Positions 37,527 through 47,431 of a stretch of 64,000 bases of DNA are shown here, piece by piece. Under the pieces are notes generated by a model. The model searched no databases, was not told where the DNA came from, and worked only from the letters and a program-made list of their open reading frames with translations. Each line of letters begins with the position of its first letter. Position 1 is the first letter of the stretch. A program made the translations under genes and the position numbers. The DNA lies in NCBI RefSeq assembly GCF_003046295.1, contig NZ_PZZN01000002.1, forward strand, positions 992,001 to 1,056,000, read 5' to 3'. This stretch comes from Sphingomonas aerolata (GTDB lineage: Bacteria > Pseudomonadota > Alphaproteobacteria > Sphingomonadales > Sphingomonadaceae).

Positions 37527-38135
37527 TCAGTCGATCGCGGCGGGCCGGCGCAGGCGCCGCGCGGGGCGGGGTCCGGGCGCGAAGGCATCGCCCGGTACCC
37601 GGTGCTCGAGCAGCGGGAGCAGCGCGATCAGCCGGGCCTCGTCCTCGGTCGGGGTGGCGTTGCGCGTCGTCGGCGCCTGTGCGGCAATCGATCCGCGCTC
37701 GACGAAATGACTGCCCCAGCGGTCGGCCAGCGCCAGCACCCGGTCGATGAACGGGCCCGGGGCACAGGCGACGACCGACGGGAAGGGCAGGCGTGTCGTC
37801 GGCCCGGGTCGCGCCGCCGCCGCGATCGCCTCCTGACCGAAACCGACCGACAGCGGCGATAGCAGCACCGCGCCCTCGATCGCCTGCAGATAGCTGCGCG
37901 GCGACAATTGCGCCCACCACGCGACCGCAAGACACGCGACCCCCTGCGCCGGGATCACCGCCGGCTCCTCGCGCCGGGCAAATGCCGCGTCGAGCTGCAA
38001 CGCCCAGCGACCGCTCTGAAATTTCGCGAGATCCAGTTCGATCGTCGGGATCGCGGCGTCGGGGACGGGATCGCCCCGGATCACGACGATCACGGCATGC
38101 TGGGTATCGATCGAAGCCTTGTCCCTGACGGCCAT
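37527..38135 (-). CDS. RBBP9/YdeN-like alpha/beta hydrolase lacking the usual nucleophile motif
   Basis: A 202-residue protein with an RBBP9-like middle and C-terminal half: CLAVAWWAQLSPR, IEGAVLLSPLSVGF, LPFPSVVACAPGPFIDRVLALADRWGSHFVE. In functional relatives the segment before CLAV reads HSLG with the serine nucleophile; here it reads IPAQGVACLAV, so Ser is replaced by Gly and Gly by Ala. The PGPFID segment also lacks the usual catalytic Asp neighbourhood (normally DDP). It is therefore probably not a classical serine hydrolase. The ATG follows GAGGTG. It is divergent from the TonB receptor at 38449. Confidence 0.6.
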   Translation of the reverse strand: MAVRDKASIDTQHAVIVVIRGDPVPDAAIPTIELDLAKFQSGRWALQLDAAFARREEPAVIPAQGVACLAVAWWAQLSPRSYLQAIEGAVLLSPLSVGFGQEAIAAAARPGPTTRLPFPSVVACAPGPFIDRVLALADRWGSHFVERGSIAAQAPTTRNATPTEDEARLIALLPLLEHRVPGDAFAPGPRPARRLRRPAAID

Positions 38136-38448
38136 AGCGGATCACCTCGGATAGACCTGCAGCAGCGCGCGACCATCGATCTCCGACTCGCAGTCACGCG
38201 CTCCGATGACGAAGCGTAATCTGGCCCGGACGATAGGCAATAGTCTTGCGGCATCCCATGCCGGCGATGCGCCGGATCGCGTCCCGACGCCCCGATCCGC
38301 GGCGTGACCGCGCTGCCTTCAGGCATACTGCCCTGCCTGCTTTCACAAGCCGCCCTATTCCCGACATATAATACCGCTCCACTCGATGTCGCCCGCTGCG
38401 TGAGAGTGTGACGATGATCGATCCCCCCGCCATCCCGATCCGCCGTTC
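38136..38448. other. Divergent intergenic region, hydrolase-like gene and TonB receptor
   Basis: 313 bases without a convincing gene. A TATAAT hexamer at 38367-38372, 77 bases before the receptor start, could be a -10 element; the -35 is not clear. GGCGATGCGCC and GATCCGCGGCGTGACCGCG near 38270-38310 are GC-rich potential hairpins. Nothing else is recognised. Confidence 0.35.
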
Positions 38449-41019
38449 GTGAGGGTTCACGCGCAGGTCCGCCTGTACCCGTCGATGCTCGTCTGCCTCG
38501 GGGGCGGCGTGGTCTGTCCCGCGGCCGGATCGACGCAGGCGATCCCCATGCCGGCATCGGCGTCGGGCGACGACATCGTCATCACAGGCCAGCGGAGCGC
38601 GGGCAGCGCGGTCGGGGCGATCGATCCGACCGCGACCCTCGATCAGGCCGGGATCCAGTCGCTGGGTGCTACCGATCTCAAGACGCTGCTCGAACGCCTG
38701 AAGCCACTGACGACGTCGGCGAGCGGCGGCGATCCGGTCTATCTGCTCAACGGTCGACGCATGTCGAGCATGAACGAACTCTACAGCCTGCCGCAGGAGG
38801 CGATGGAGAAGATCGAGGTCCTGCCCGAGTCCGAGGCCGCACGCTTCGGGTTTCCGGCCACCGTCCGGGTGATGAACTTCATCACCAAGAAGCGGTTTCG
38901 CGCGGTCACCTACCAGCAGGCCACGGGGGTCACGACCGAAGGCGGGGGCGAGACAAGCTATGCCGAGGTGACCGCCGCGCGGATCGACGGGCCGCACCGC
39001 GCGACGCTGACGCTGTCGCATCTTCGGCTCAACCCGATCCTGCAGAGCGAACGCGCGATCCTGCCCGATCCGGACACGCTCTATGCGCTTGGCGGCACCG
39101 TTCCGGGAATAGGCGGGGCCAGTATCGATCCCGCGCTCGATGCGCTCGTCGGGGCCCCGGTCACGATCGCCGCCGTGCCGGACGACCCGGCGGGGCGCGA
39201 CACTCTGGCGGGCTATGCCGCCGGCGGCGGCGCACCCGCGGTCACCGATATCGGGCGTTATCGCTCGCTCCAGCAGCGCAGCGACAGGATTTCGGTCGAC
39301 GGAACGCTCGCGGCGCCGATCGGGCGGACGATGAGCGGATCGCTCAACCTGTCGATGGAGGCGCAGCGTAACATCGGCGTGAACGGTCTGGCGCCCGCGC
39401 TGCTGAGCGTGCCGGGAGGACGCGGCGCGCTGCCCTTTGCGGATGATGTCCTGCTTTATCGCTACCTGCCCGATGCGGTGCTCCGGCAGCGGAGCACCAG
39501 CCTGACGCTGCATGGATCGGGCATGGTCCAGGGGAGTATCCGGCGCTGGGGGTGGAACGTCACGACCAGCTATGACCGGGTGCAGGGGGTGGCGCGGTCC
39601 GAACGCGGCGTGCCGATCGACGATCTGCAGGCCGCGATCGATGCGGGGGGCGATCCGCTGGCGCGCGTGAGTCCCGAGGCGGCGGCGCTTCGTCTGGCCG
39701 ATTCCAGCCGGACCGTGACCGGCACATTGCTGACAAAGGCGGTCGCGAACGGCCCGCTGGTCCGGTTGCCGGCCGGCGACGCGCAGATCACGCTCTCGGG
39801 GGATTATGCCCGGGCGAGCAGTTCGGGCAGCCTGCCGGGCTTGCGCGACACGACGCTCGATCTGACGCGCACAACGGGTGGGGCCAGCGTCAACGCGGAT
39901 CTGCCGATCGCCTCTGCCAATCAGGACGTTCTCGCGTTTCTCGGACAGCTGTCGGTCAACGGCATGATCGGCGTCTCGGACGTGTCCGATTACGGCCGGC
40001 TGCTCAGTTCCAACTACGGCCTGACATGGTCGCCGGTGCGGCCGGTCCAGCTGATCGCCTCGGTCAATGCCGCGCAGACCCCGCCGGCGATCGCGCTGCT
40101 GACCAACCCGACGGTGACCACCCCGAACACGCCGTTTTTCGATTTCACCACCGGCACCAGCGTGCTCGTCACGACGATCGCCGGCGGCAATCCCGCGCTC
40201 GACCCGGAACGCCGGCGGCTCGTCACGCTGGGTGTCGCCGTGTCGCCGATCAAGGCCCGCGATCTGCGGCTCACGCTCAATTACCTCCAGACGCGCATCG
40301 ACAATCAGACCGCGACGCTGGGCAGCGCCACCCAGGCCTTCCAGACCGCATTTGCCGGGGCGTTCCAGCGTGATGAGACAGGACAACTCGTCAGCGCCGA
40401 CCTGCGGCCGGTCAACATCGCCCGCGAACGCGAAACGAAGATGCAGGCGACGATCAGCCTGTCGACGCCGATCGGGCGTGCACCTGCGCCGCTGACGCCG
40501 CCCGTCGGCATCGCCGCGAAGGATGTGCCACCGCCGGCGCCACCCCGGCCCCGGCCGCACCTCAACATGTCGATGACCACGACGTGGCGGCTCGACGATC
40601 GCCTGTCGTTGCGGAGCGGGGGGCCGGCACTCGATCTCCTCGATGGCGACACGCTGACCGGCACCGGCGGACGACCGCGCTGGGAAATCGAGCTGAACCT
40701 CAGCGGATCGCTCGGGGCTGCGAGCATCGGCGTGTTCGGCCGTCTGCAGGGGCCGACCCGGATCCGCAGCGACCTGGCGGCGTCGGATCTGCGCTTTTCA
40801 GGTCGGACCTGGCTGGTGCCCTATAGCTCGCTCAAGGTCGACCAGATCATCAAACGTCCCTGGGCAAGCAACATGACGCTGCAGCTGACGGTCGAAAACC
40901 TGCTCAACGACCGTATCGCGGTTCGCGATCGGCTCGGGCGGACGCCGAACCGGTTCCAGGCGGCGTATATCGATCCGGTCGGCCGGTCCGTCAGGCTGGG
41001 CCTGCGCAAGCTCTTCTGA
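38449..41019 (+). CDS. TonB-dependent receptor of unknown substrate
   Basis: About 856 residues. The GTG start is weakly supported; ATG 38485-38487 (MLVCLGGG) could also open the signal peptide. A TonB-box-like DDIVITGQRS is followed by a plug domain (VYLLNGRRMSSMNELYSL, MEKIEVLPESEAARFGFPATVRVMNFITKKRF), then a barrel ending in Phe (LGLRKLF). A Pro-rich loop (TPPVGIAAKDVPPPAPPRPRP) interrupts the barrel region near residue 690. No enzyme, sigma factor or permease gene lies beside it, so the ligand is unknown. Confidence 0.8.
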   Translation: MRVHAQVRLYPSMLVCLGGGVVCPAAGSTQAIPMPASASGDDIVITGQRSAGSAVGAIDPTATLDQAGIQSLGATDLKTLLERLKPLTTSASGGDPVYLLNGRRMSSMNELYSLPQEAMEKIEVLPESEAARFGFPATVRVMNFITKKRFRAVTYQQATGVTTEGGGETSYAEVTAARIDGPHRATLTLSHLRLNPILQSERAILPDPDTLYALGGTVPGIGGASIDPALDALVGAPVTIAAVPDDPAGRDTLAGYAAGGGAPAVTDIGRYRSLQQRSDRISVDGTLAAPIGRTMSGSLNLSMEAQRNIGVNGLAPALLSVPGGRGALPFADDVLLYRYLPDAVLRQRSTSLTLHGSGMVQGSIRRWGWNVTTSYDRVQGVARSERGVPIDDLQAAIDAGGDPLARVSPEAAALRLADSSRTVTGTLLTKAVANGPLVRLPAGDAQITLSGDYARASSSGSLPGLRDTTLDLTRTTGGASVNADLPIASANQDVLAFLGQLSVNGMIGVSDVSDYGRLLSSNYGLTWSPVRPVQLIASVNAAQTPPAIALLTNPTVTTPNTPFFDFTTGTSVLVTTIAGGNPALDPERRRLVTLGVAVSPIKARDLRLTLNYLQTRIDNQTATLGSATQAFQTAFAGAFQRDETGQLVSADLRPVNIARERETKMQATISLSTPIGRAPAPLTPPVGIAAKDVPPPAPPRPRPHLNMSMTTTWRLDDRLSLRSGGPALDLLDGDTLTGTGGRPRWEIELNLSGSLGAASIGVFGRLQGPTRIRSDLAASDLRFSGRTWLVPYSSLKVDQIIKRPWASNMTLQLTVENLLNDRIAVRDRLGRTPNRFQAAYIDPVGRSVRLGLRKLF

Positions 41020-41064
41020 CACCGCCCGGTACGGCGGAGGATATCGATCTCCGGAGCGCCCCGA

Positions 41065-42888
41065 TCAGGCCGCGAGCGCGCTGATCGTCGCGCGGTTGCG
41101 GCCGTCGCGCTTGGATTGATACAGCGCCATGTCCGCCGCCTGGATCAGCGTCGCGCCCTCCCGGTCCATGATGTCCGTCCAGGTCGCGATGCCGAACGAC
41201 ATGCTGGTCGATCCCAGCGCGCGGTTGCCGTGGCGGACGGCGATCTCGGCGATCGCCTGCCGGACGATATCGACGCGCTTGGCCAGCGCCTCCGCGGTCG
41301 TGCCCGGCGCGATGATGGTGAACTCCTCGCCGCCGAAGCGACAGACGACATCGCCGTCGCGGAACCGGCTGCGCATCTCGGCCGCGACCTGCTGGAGCAC
41401 CGCGTCCCCCGCGTCGTGACCGAACTCGTCGTTGAACCGCTTGAAATGATCGACGTCGCACATGACCAGGCTGAGCGGATTGCCCGACCGCGAGGCGCGG
41501 GCGATCTCCAGCTTGAGCGCCTCCTCCATATACCGGCGGTTGAACAGGCTGGTCAGCGGATCGCGGATCGTCTGTTCGCGCAGCGACCGCTGCAGGCGGT
41601 GGTTCACCAGCGCCGAGGCGATGTTCTCGGTCAGCACGTTCATCCGGAAGCGGTTCTCGGCCTCGATCCGGCCGCGCAGATAGAGCACGCCGATGACCTC
41701 GCCGCCCGCGAGCAGCGGCTCGCAATGATAGACCTCGCCCTCGGCGACATGCGCGCAGACGATGTCGCGGCGCGGATCCACGACCGAATGGCTCTGGCCG
41801 CGGCGCAGTGCCCAGCACCGCTCCGGCGCGAAGCCGTCGTCCGGCACGACGATGTCTCCCCAGCTGGCGACCGGGACCAGGCAGTTGCGCGAGTTGTTGT
41901 GCGCGTACAGCGCGCCGGGAATATCGGGCAGGACCTGCGGTACGAACACCCGGATGATCTGGGCCAGCTCGTCGTCGGTGCGTGCGGCCTGCATGCGATG
42001 CGCCATGCCGCCGAGCAGCTCGATCACGTCGCCGCGTTCGCGCAGCGTCTTGGTATTGCGCTCGAGCTCGGCGTTGACGACCTGCAGCTGACGCTCGCTC
42101 GCGCCCTGATCGGAAACCGCGCCCTCCAGCCGGTCGGCCATCGCATTATAGCCGATCGCGAGGCGGTTGAATTCGCGCGATCCCATCGCGGTATCGATCC
42201 GTGTCTGCTCGTCCCCGCTGCCGAGCGCGGTCATCGCGCGCAACATGGTTTCCAGCGGGCGGCGGATACCCTGCACCAGCAAGGTAAAGCCGCCGATGAC
42301 GATCAGCGCGACGGCGATCGCGCCGAAGATGGCAAGCCGCTTGCCGCGGCGCAGGCGCTGCGCCGCGGCATCCTGCCGCGTGGTCTGCAACGCGCGTTCC
42401 TCTTCGAGAAAGGCCTCCCCGCGCACGCTGATCGCATCCATCAGGTCGCGCCCACGGCCGCTGGCGATGATCGTGACCGCTCCCGCAAAATTGCCCCGGC
42501 GGGCAAGGTCGAGCGGCTGGCGCAGAAAGGCGGACCGCTCCTTCATCAGCAATGCCATTTCCCGCGCACGGGCATGCTGGCGCGGGTTGTCGCGGGTCTG
42601 GCCCGCAACCCGCGCGATGGTCCGGGCGGCGCTGTCCAGGCGTTTGGCGAAGGACCGGGCATAGGCTGGATCCCGCGTGATGACGAACCCGCGCTGGCCC
42701 GATTCGGCCTCGCGCAGATCGTTCAGCGCCGCCTCGGTCGTCTCGATGACCTGCGCGGAATGGGCGGCCCATTGGAAGCTCTGGCTGGCCTGGTACGAGG
42801 CGTCGGCGAGCAGCCCAGCCAGCGACCCCAGTGCCAGGACCACGATGAGGCCGATCGCGACGATCCGCGCAGTAAGCGATATGAACAT
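41065..42888 (-). CDS. Membrane diguanylate cyclase (CHASE3-HAMP-GAF-GGDEF)
   Basis: A 607-residue c-di-GMP synthase. An N-terminal membrane helix (IVAIGLIVVLALGSLAGLL), a periplasmic CHASE3 domain (ALNDLREAESGQRGFVITRDPAY), a second helix (LAIFGAIAVALIVIGGFTLLV) and a HAMP linker are followed by a GAF-like domain (about 285-430) and the GGDEF domain. The active-site loop is RFGGEEF (about residue 516), a functional variant. An RxxD inhibitory site is not evident upstream of it. It makes c-di-GMP from two GTP in response to a periplasmic or cytoplasmic cue. Single gene, convergent with the TonB receptor. Confidence 0.9.
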   Translation of the reverse strand: MFISLTARIVAIGLIVVLALGSLAGLLADASYQASQSFQWAAHSAQVIETTEAALNDLREAESGQRGFVITRDPAYARSFAKRLDSAARTIARVAGQTRDNPRQHARAREMALLMKERSAFLRQPLDLARRGNFAGAVTIIASGRGRDLMDAISVRGEAFLEEERALQTTRQDAAAQRLRRGKRLAIFGAIAVALIVIGGFTLLVQGIRRPLETMLRAMTALGSGDEQTRIDTAMGSREFNRLAIGYNAMADRLEGAVSDQGASERQLQVVNAELERNTKTLRERGDVIELLGGMAHRMQAARTDDELAQIIRVFVPQVLPDIPGALYAHNNSRNCLVPVASWGDIVVPDDGFAPERCWALRRGQSHSVVDPRRDIVCAHVAEGEVYHCEPLLAGGEVIGVLYLRGRIEAENRFRMNVLTENIASALVNHRLQRSLREQTIRDPLTSLFNRRYMEEALKLEIARASRSGNPLSLVMCDVDHFKRFNDEFGHDAGDAVLQQVAAEMRSRFRDGDVVCRFGGEEFTIIAPGTTAEALAKRVDIVRQAIAEIAVRHGNRALGSTSMSFGIATWTDIMDREGATLIQAADMALYQSKRDGRNRATISALAA

Positions 42889-42956
42889 TGCGCTATGTTA
42901 AACAACAAAGACTTAGCTTTTGGTTACTCGCCATCACACGCCGCGCCGCGACCGGT

Positions 42957-45092
42957 CTACTGCGTCAATACCCCGATCTCCGCGATGGCCAGCCGCGTCT
43001 CGCCCTTGGCGGTCCGGGTGAAGGCGATCTCGATGTAGCGGCCACGGTGCGGCCGCGCGAAGGCGAGGCGCTGCGGCGCCTGGTTGGCGGCGATGTTCGA
43101 GAACTCGCCCTGCTCCTGCGGCGCGTCGGCCAGCGCCGGGTCGTCGCCGATGCGTACGCGCCAGGCGGCGGGGTCGCCGGCCCCCTGCGGCGCGTGCCAG
43201 CCGGGTTTCAGCACGAACCCGCGCAGCGCGACGCTGCGCCCGAGATCGATCGTCACCGAACAGGGCTTGCCGTCCGGACCGATCAGCGGCGCGACCCAGT
43301 CAGTGCGGTTCTTCTCGTCGATCAGCAGCTCGGCCAGTGGCGCGCTCGCCCGCAAAATCTTCCAGTCGCTCTTGCGGATGTCGAAGTTGCGACGCCCCAC
43401 GCTGCTGACCGCACCCTTGGCCGCGTGGATGCTGATCGCCTGGACGATCCCCGCATCGCGCATCGCGAACGGCGCCGTGTAGCGCGGCGATGCGATCGTC
43501 GGCGCGCTGCCGTCGGTGGTGTAGGCGATCGCCAGCCCGGGGGAATCGCTGGTCAGCGTGACCACGCCCTCGCGGTCGCGGACGATGTGCGGCGGATCGA
43601 GCAGCACGGGCGCGAGATACACGCCGAATTCGGTGATCGCCGGCGCCGCGGCTGCTGCGGTGATCCGCAGCCTGACCCGCCGCGCGGTGATCGGCGCGTC
43701 GAGCCGGATCAGCCGCTGCGATCCGATGCCCTGCTTGCTGGCGATTTCGGTCCAGCCGGTCGGGCCCTGCGCGTCGATCGCGAACCGGTCGACGCGCAAC
43801 CCTAGCGGCAGATGCTCCGCCAGCCTGACGACATCGAACAGCCGTGGCTGTTTCAGGTCGAGCGTCAGCGTCGGGACCGGCGCCCGATCGGCGCTGACCC
43901 AGAAGCTTTCGGGATTGCCGTCGAGCACCAGCGCCGCGTCATGCCCGCCGCGCACGCTGCTCGCGGAGGCGATCGCACCCTTGCTCAGGTCGGTGGCGTA
44001 CATCGCGCGCATCGCCGTGCCGAACGCGGTCAGATTCGCGACATCCTCGTCGGTCACCAGCCCGCGCGTATCCGGGGCCAGGTTCAGCAACAGCCCGGCA
44101 CTGCGCCCGACCGTCTCGAAATAGATCTTCATCAGATTGGCGGGGCTGCGGCTCTGCCCGTCCTCATAGGCGTGCCAGAACCAGCCATAGCGGGTCGAGA
44201 CATCCGCTTCGGCCGGCCACCAGATTCCGCCGCCGCGAACGCCGGCATTGCCCTTTTCCTCGGTGAAGCCCTTGTCGTCCATCGTCGCCCAGCACGGGTC
44301 GCCGGCCTCGCCCTCCTCGTTGCCGACCCAGCGCAGGTCCGCGCCGACCGGATCGAAGGTGCAGGCCATCGGTTGCAGCGCGTGGACGAAGGCGATGATC
44401 GACGGCCAGTCATAATAGGGGACCGCGTCGATCTTCCGCACTTCGCGCGCGCCGCCATAATAGCCGTCGCCGCCGTTCGCGCCGTCGAAGAACACCTCGT
44501 AGATCGGCCCGTATTGCGTCAGCAGCTCGCGCAGCTGGTTGCGGAAGAAGGTGATGTATTCGGGCCGGCCATAGTCCGGATGGTTGCGATCCCAGGGCGA
44601 CAGGTAGATCCCGAACTTCAGCCCCTGCCGCCGGCATGCGGCGGCCAGTTCGCCGACGATGTCGCCCTTGCCGTTCTTGTAGGGGCTGCTCGCGATGCTG
44701 TGTTTCGTGAACTTGCTCGGCCACAGGCAGAAGCCGTCGTGGTGCTTGGCGGTGACGATCAGGCCGCGCAGGTTCGCCGCCTTTGCCGCGGCGACGATCT
44801 GGTCGGCATCGAACTGCTTGGGGTCGAAGATCGCGGGATCCTCGTCGCCATAGCCCCATTCGCGGTCGGTGAAGGTATTGATCGTGAAATGGACGAACGC
44901 GGTCTGTTCCAGCCGGTGCCACGCCAGTTGCCGCTTCGACGGCGTGGCACCGAAGGGGACGAGCGCCGCACCGGTGGTCGCCGCGCCAATGGTTGCCGCG
45001 AACGTGCCGCCGGGAAAGGCCATCGCTGCGCCAAGCGTTCCGGCCGTGAAGGCGATTGCATCGCGCCGCGATGGGCGCAGGGGATCGGTCAT
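42957..45092 (-). CDS. GH29 alpha-L-fucosidase with C-terminal carbohydrate modules, exported
   Basis: A 711-residue enzyme. The N-terminus (SRRDAIAFTAGTLGAAMA) looks like a Tat signal. The catalytic barrel has FVHFTINTFTDREWGYGDED, VTAKHHDGFCLWPSK and the nucleophile Asp203 in EVFFDGANGG. After it come an F5/8-type (discoidin) module, a chitobiase C-terminal-like module (ITSDSPGLAIAYTTDGSAPT-type) and a second discoidin-like module. It removes alpha-L-fucose from glycans. Its ATG overlaps the stop of the GH20 gene (ATGA), and it is third in an operon with a TonB receptor. Confidence 0.9.
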   Translation of the reverse strand: MTDPLRPSRRDAIAFTAGTLGAAMAFPGGTFAATIGAATTGAALVPFGATPSKRQLAWHRLEQTAFVHFTINTFTDREWGYGDEDPAIFDPKQFDADQIVAAAKAANLRGLIVTAKHHDGFCLWPSKFTKHSIASSPYKNGKGDIVGELAAACRRQGLKFGIYLSPWDRNHPDYGRPEYITFFRNQLRELLTQYGPIYEVFFDGANGGDGYYGGAREVRKIDAVPYYDWPSIIAFVHALQPMACTFDPVGADLRWVGNEEGEAGDPCWATMDDKGFTEEKGNAGVRGGGIWWPAEADVSTRYGWFWHAYEDGQSRSPANLMKIYFETVGRSAGLLLNLAPDTRGLVTDEDVANLTAFGTAMRAMYATDLSKGAIASASSVRGGHDAALVLDGNPESFWVSADRAPVPTLTLDLKQPRLFDVVRLAEHLPLGLRVDRFAIDAQGPTGWTEIASKQGIGSQRLIRLDAPITARRVRLRITAAAAAPAITEFGVYLAPVLLDPPHIVRDREGVVTLTSDSPGLAIAYTTDGSAPTIASPRYTAPFAMRDAGIVQAISIHAAKGAVSSVGRRNFDIRKSDWKILRASAPLAELLIDEKNRTDWVAPLIGPDGKPCSVTIDLGRSVALRGFVLKPGWHAPQGAGDPAAWRVRIGDDPALADAPQEQGEFSNIAANQAPQRLAFARPHRGRYIEIAFTRTAKGETRLAIAEIGVLTQ

Positions 45093-47431
45093 CGAATGTC
45101 CTTCAGCGTAAAGCGTACCGTGTCGACGCCGTAGAGCGGTCCACCGACCGGCGGCGCGACGATCAGGCACAGGTCCGTGTCGGTCGTCCCACCCGCCAGC
45201 GGCGCGGTCAGTATGAATTGGTTCGGCGTGGTCGCCGGATCGGGCAGCGGCACCATCGCCAGCGCGGGCCCGTCGCAGGTCCGCGCATGCACCATCAGCG
45301 TCCCGAAATGCGTCGGGTTGTAGCGCCACGCGACCATCTGCCGCTGTGGCTGGCGCAGCGCGAAGTTGCGCGGCAGCCGGCCGAGCGAGACCGTGATGCC
45401 CCGGATCTGTCCGAGCGGCGCGGCGCGGTACAGCCAGCAGCCGTCATAGATGTTCATGCTGTACGCCGGCCCGCCGCCCGTCGCATCCGGCGTCAGCGGC
45501 AGGCGCAGCCGGATCCCCGCGCCGGCACAGGTGTCGAGGCTCGCACTTGCCCGCGTCAACAGCGCGGCGGGTGCGGTATCGAAGCTGCGCACGGCGGCGA
45601 GCGCGCGGCCGTCGGGTGCGAACGTCACTGCGCGGACGACCGTGTCCGGCGCCACGCTCAGCGGTCGGGCATAGGCGCGCGAAGTCGATGACGGCGCCGC
45701 GCCATCGGTCGTGTAGCGGATCATGCCATAGCCGGCCTGGTTCGCCATGCCGATCGTGACCATCTTGCCGCGCACCGCCGGACCGACCCCGCCGACCACG
45801 GTGTAATCGACCGCGAAGGCGCTGTCCGCGGCGGCGATCCCCTGCCGCTGATAGCGGTTGAGCTGGGGATCGAGCCGCGCGAGGAAGCCCGGCCAGTCGC
45901 GCGCGGCGCGCGGCGACCAGGCCATCTCCGCCAGCGCCGCGATGCGCGGAAACAGCGCATGTTCGCGCTGCGCGGAGGTGACCATATATTCGGCCCACAG
46001 ATTGGCCTGCGGCCCCAGCACGTGATGCGCCTTTGCCGCGGCGATCCCGGCGGGCAGGGGGTCATAGGCATAGACGTCGGCCAGCGTCTGTACCGCCATG
46101 CGTCCCGGCGGCTCGTCGTCGCGCCCGCTTTGCAGATTGTCGAGATACAGGACCGGGCCGGGCGACAGCACGACGTCGTGCCCCATGTTCGCCGCCTCGA
46201 TCGCGCCCGCCTCGCCGCGCCATGACATCACCGACGCGGTCGGCGGAAGCCCACCCTCGAGGATCTCGTCCCAGCCGATCAGGCGGCGCCCGCGCTTGGC
46301 GAGGTGCGCGCCGAGCTGACCGACGAACCAGCTCTGCAGGCCCTTTTCATCGGCGATGCCGAGCGTGCGCATCTTCGCCTGGACCGCGGCTGATGCCTGC
46401 CACTGCTCCTTCAGCGCCTCGTCGCCGCCGATATGGATATAGGTCGACGGGAAGATCGCCATGACCTCGTCGAGCACCTGCTTGACGAACGTGATGCTGC
46501 GATCGTCGACGTTGAACAGATAGGGGTTGATGCCCCAGTCGCCCGACACCGGCGGCCGGTCCCCCGTCACGCCGATCTGCGGATAGGCGGCGACCGCTGC
46601 CTGTGCGTGGCCGGGCAGGTCGATCTCCGGCACGATCGTCACCGCCCGCGCCGCGGCATAGGCGACCAGCGCACGCAGCTCGTCCTGCGTGTAGAAGCCG
46701 CCATAGCGGCCCGCCGGCGCGCCCGCATTGGGCGTGGACGAGGCGCGCCAGGCGCCGATCCGCGTCAGCTCGGGATGACGCTTGATCTCGATCCGCCAGC
46801 CCTGGTCATCGGTCAGATGCAGTTGCAGGCGGTTCAGCTTGTGCTGCGCCATCATGTCGATGACGCGCTCGATCGATGCGATCGGCTGCATGTGGCGCGC
46901 GACGTCCAGCATCACCCCGCGCCACGCAAAGCGCGGGGCATCGTCGATCGCCACGATGGGGACTGCGACGCCCGTCCCGAACCGCGCATCGGGGGACAGC
47001 ATCTGCGCCAGCGTCATCGCGCCATAGAACAGCCCGGCGTCGGTCGCCGCGGCGATGCGGATCCCCGCGGGCGTCACGTCGAGCCGGTATCGCTCGCTGC
47101 TCCCCCCATTTGTCGCGGGCAGCCGCACGAAACTGATCGCCCCCGGTCCGCGGTCGGCCACGTTCAGCGTGATGCCGCGCGTCCGGGCGACGATCTCGAC
47201 CGCGCGCCGCGCCGCACTGGCAGCGCCCGCGTCGCCGGCAGGGACGACGATCCGCGCACCGTCGTCGATGCGGACGCTGCCCGTACCGGCTGTCGCATGC
47301 GCGGGCAGCGGAAGCAGCGGGGAGGGGCCGGCGACCGCGGGCTGGCCGACCGGCAGGAGCGCCGCGGCAACGCACGGCGCGATGACGAGGGCCATGCGCC
47401 GCCGGCGGACCGCCCCTTGGACCACGCGCAT
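45089..47431 (-). CDS. GH20 beta-N-acetylhexosaminidase, exported
   Basis: A 780-residue enzyme with a signal peptide (MALVIAPCVAAALLPVGQPAVA). A GH20b N-terminal domain is followed by the barrel: RFAWRGVMLDVARHMQP, LNRLQLHLTDDQGWRIEIK and the catalytic pair Asp337-Glu338 in HIGGDEALKEQW. The C-terminal part holds a chitobiase C-terminal-like module (IRYTTDGAAPSSTSRAY) and an extra beta domain. It releases terminal GlcNAc or GalNAc by substrate-assisted catalysis. The start ATG shares one base with the TonB receptor stop (TGATG), showing co-translation. Confidence 0.92.
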   Translation of the reverse strand: MRVVQGAVRRRRMALVIAPCVAAALLPVGQPAVAGPSPLLPLPAHATAGTGSVRIDDGARIVVPAGDAGAASAARRAVEIVARTRGITLNVADRGPGAISFVRLPATNGGSSERYRLDVTPAGIRIAAATDAGLFYGAMTLAQMLSPDARFGTGVAVPIVAIDDAPRFAWRGVMLDVARHMQPIASIERVIDMMAQHKLNRLQLHLTDDQGWRIEIKRHPELTRIGAWRASSTPNAGAPAGRYGGFYTQDELRALVAYAAARAVTIVPEIDLPGHAQAAVAAYPQIGVTGDRPPVSGDWGINPYLFNVDDRSITFVKQVLDEVMAIFPSTYIHIGGDEALKEQWQASAAVQAKMRTLGIADEKGLQSWFVGQLGAHLAKRGRRLIGWDEILEGGLPPTASVMSWRGEAGAIEAANMGHDVVLSPGPVLYLDNLQSGRDDEPPGRMAVQTLADVYAYDPLPAGIAAAKAHHVLGPQANLWAEYMVTSAQREHALFPRIAALAEMAWSPRAARDWPGFLARLDPQLNRYQRQGIAAADSAFAVDYTVVGGVGPAVRGKMVTIGMANQAGYGMIRYTTDGAAPSSTSRAYARPLSVAPDTVVRAVTFAPDGRALAAVRSFDTAPAALLTRASASLDTCAGAGIRLRLPLTPDATGGGPAYSMNIYDGCWLYRAAPLGQIRGITVSLGRLPRNFALRQPQRQMVAWRYNPTHFGTLMVHARTCDGPALAMVPLPDPATTPNQFILTAPLAGGTTDTDLCLIVAPPVGGPLYGVDTVRFTLKDIR

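Noticed and set aside
38194..40560. A 788-codon minus-strand frame opposite the TonB receptor
   Set aside because: Shadow frame; no domain, and the plus strand encodes a recognisable receptor.
41030..41056. Palindrome around GATATCGAT between the TonB receptor and the diguanylate cyclase gene as a terminator
   Set aside because: The stem is short (about 5 bp, CGGAG/CTCCG) with a self-complementary loop and no T-tract; too weak to call.
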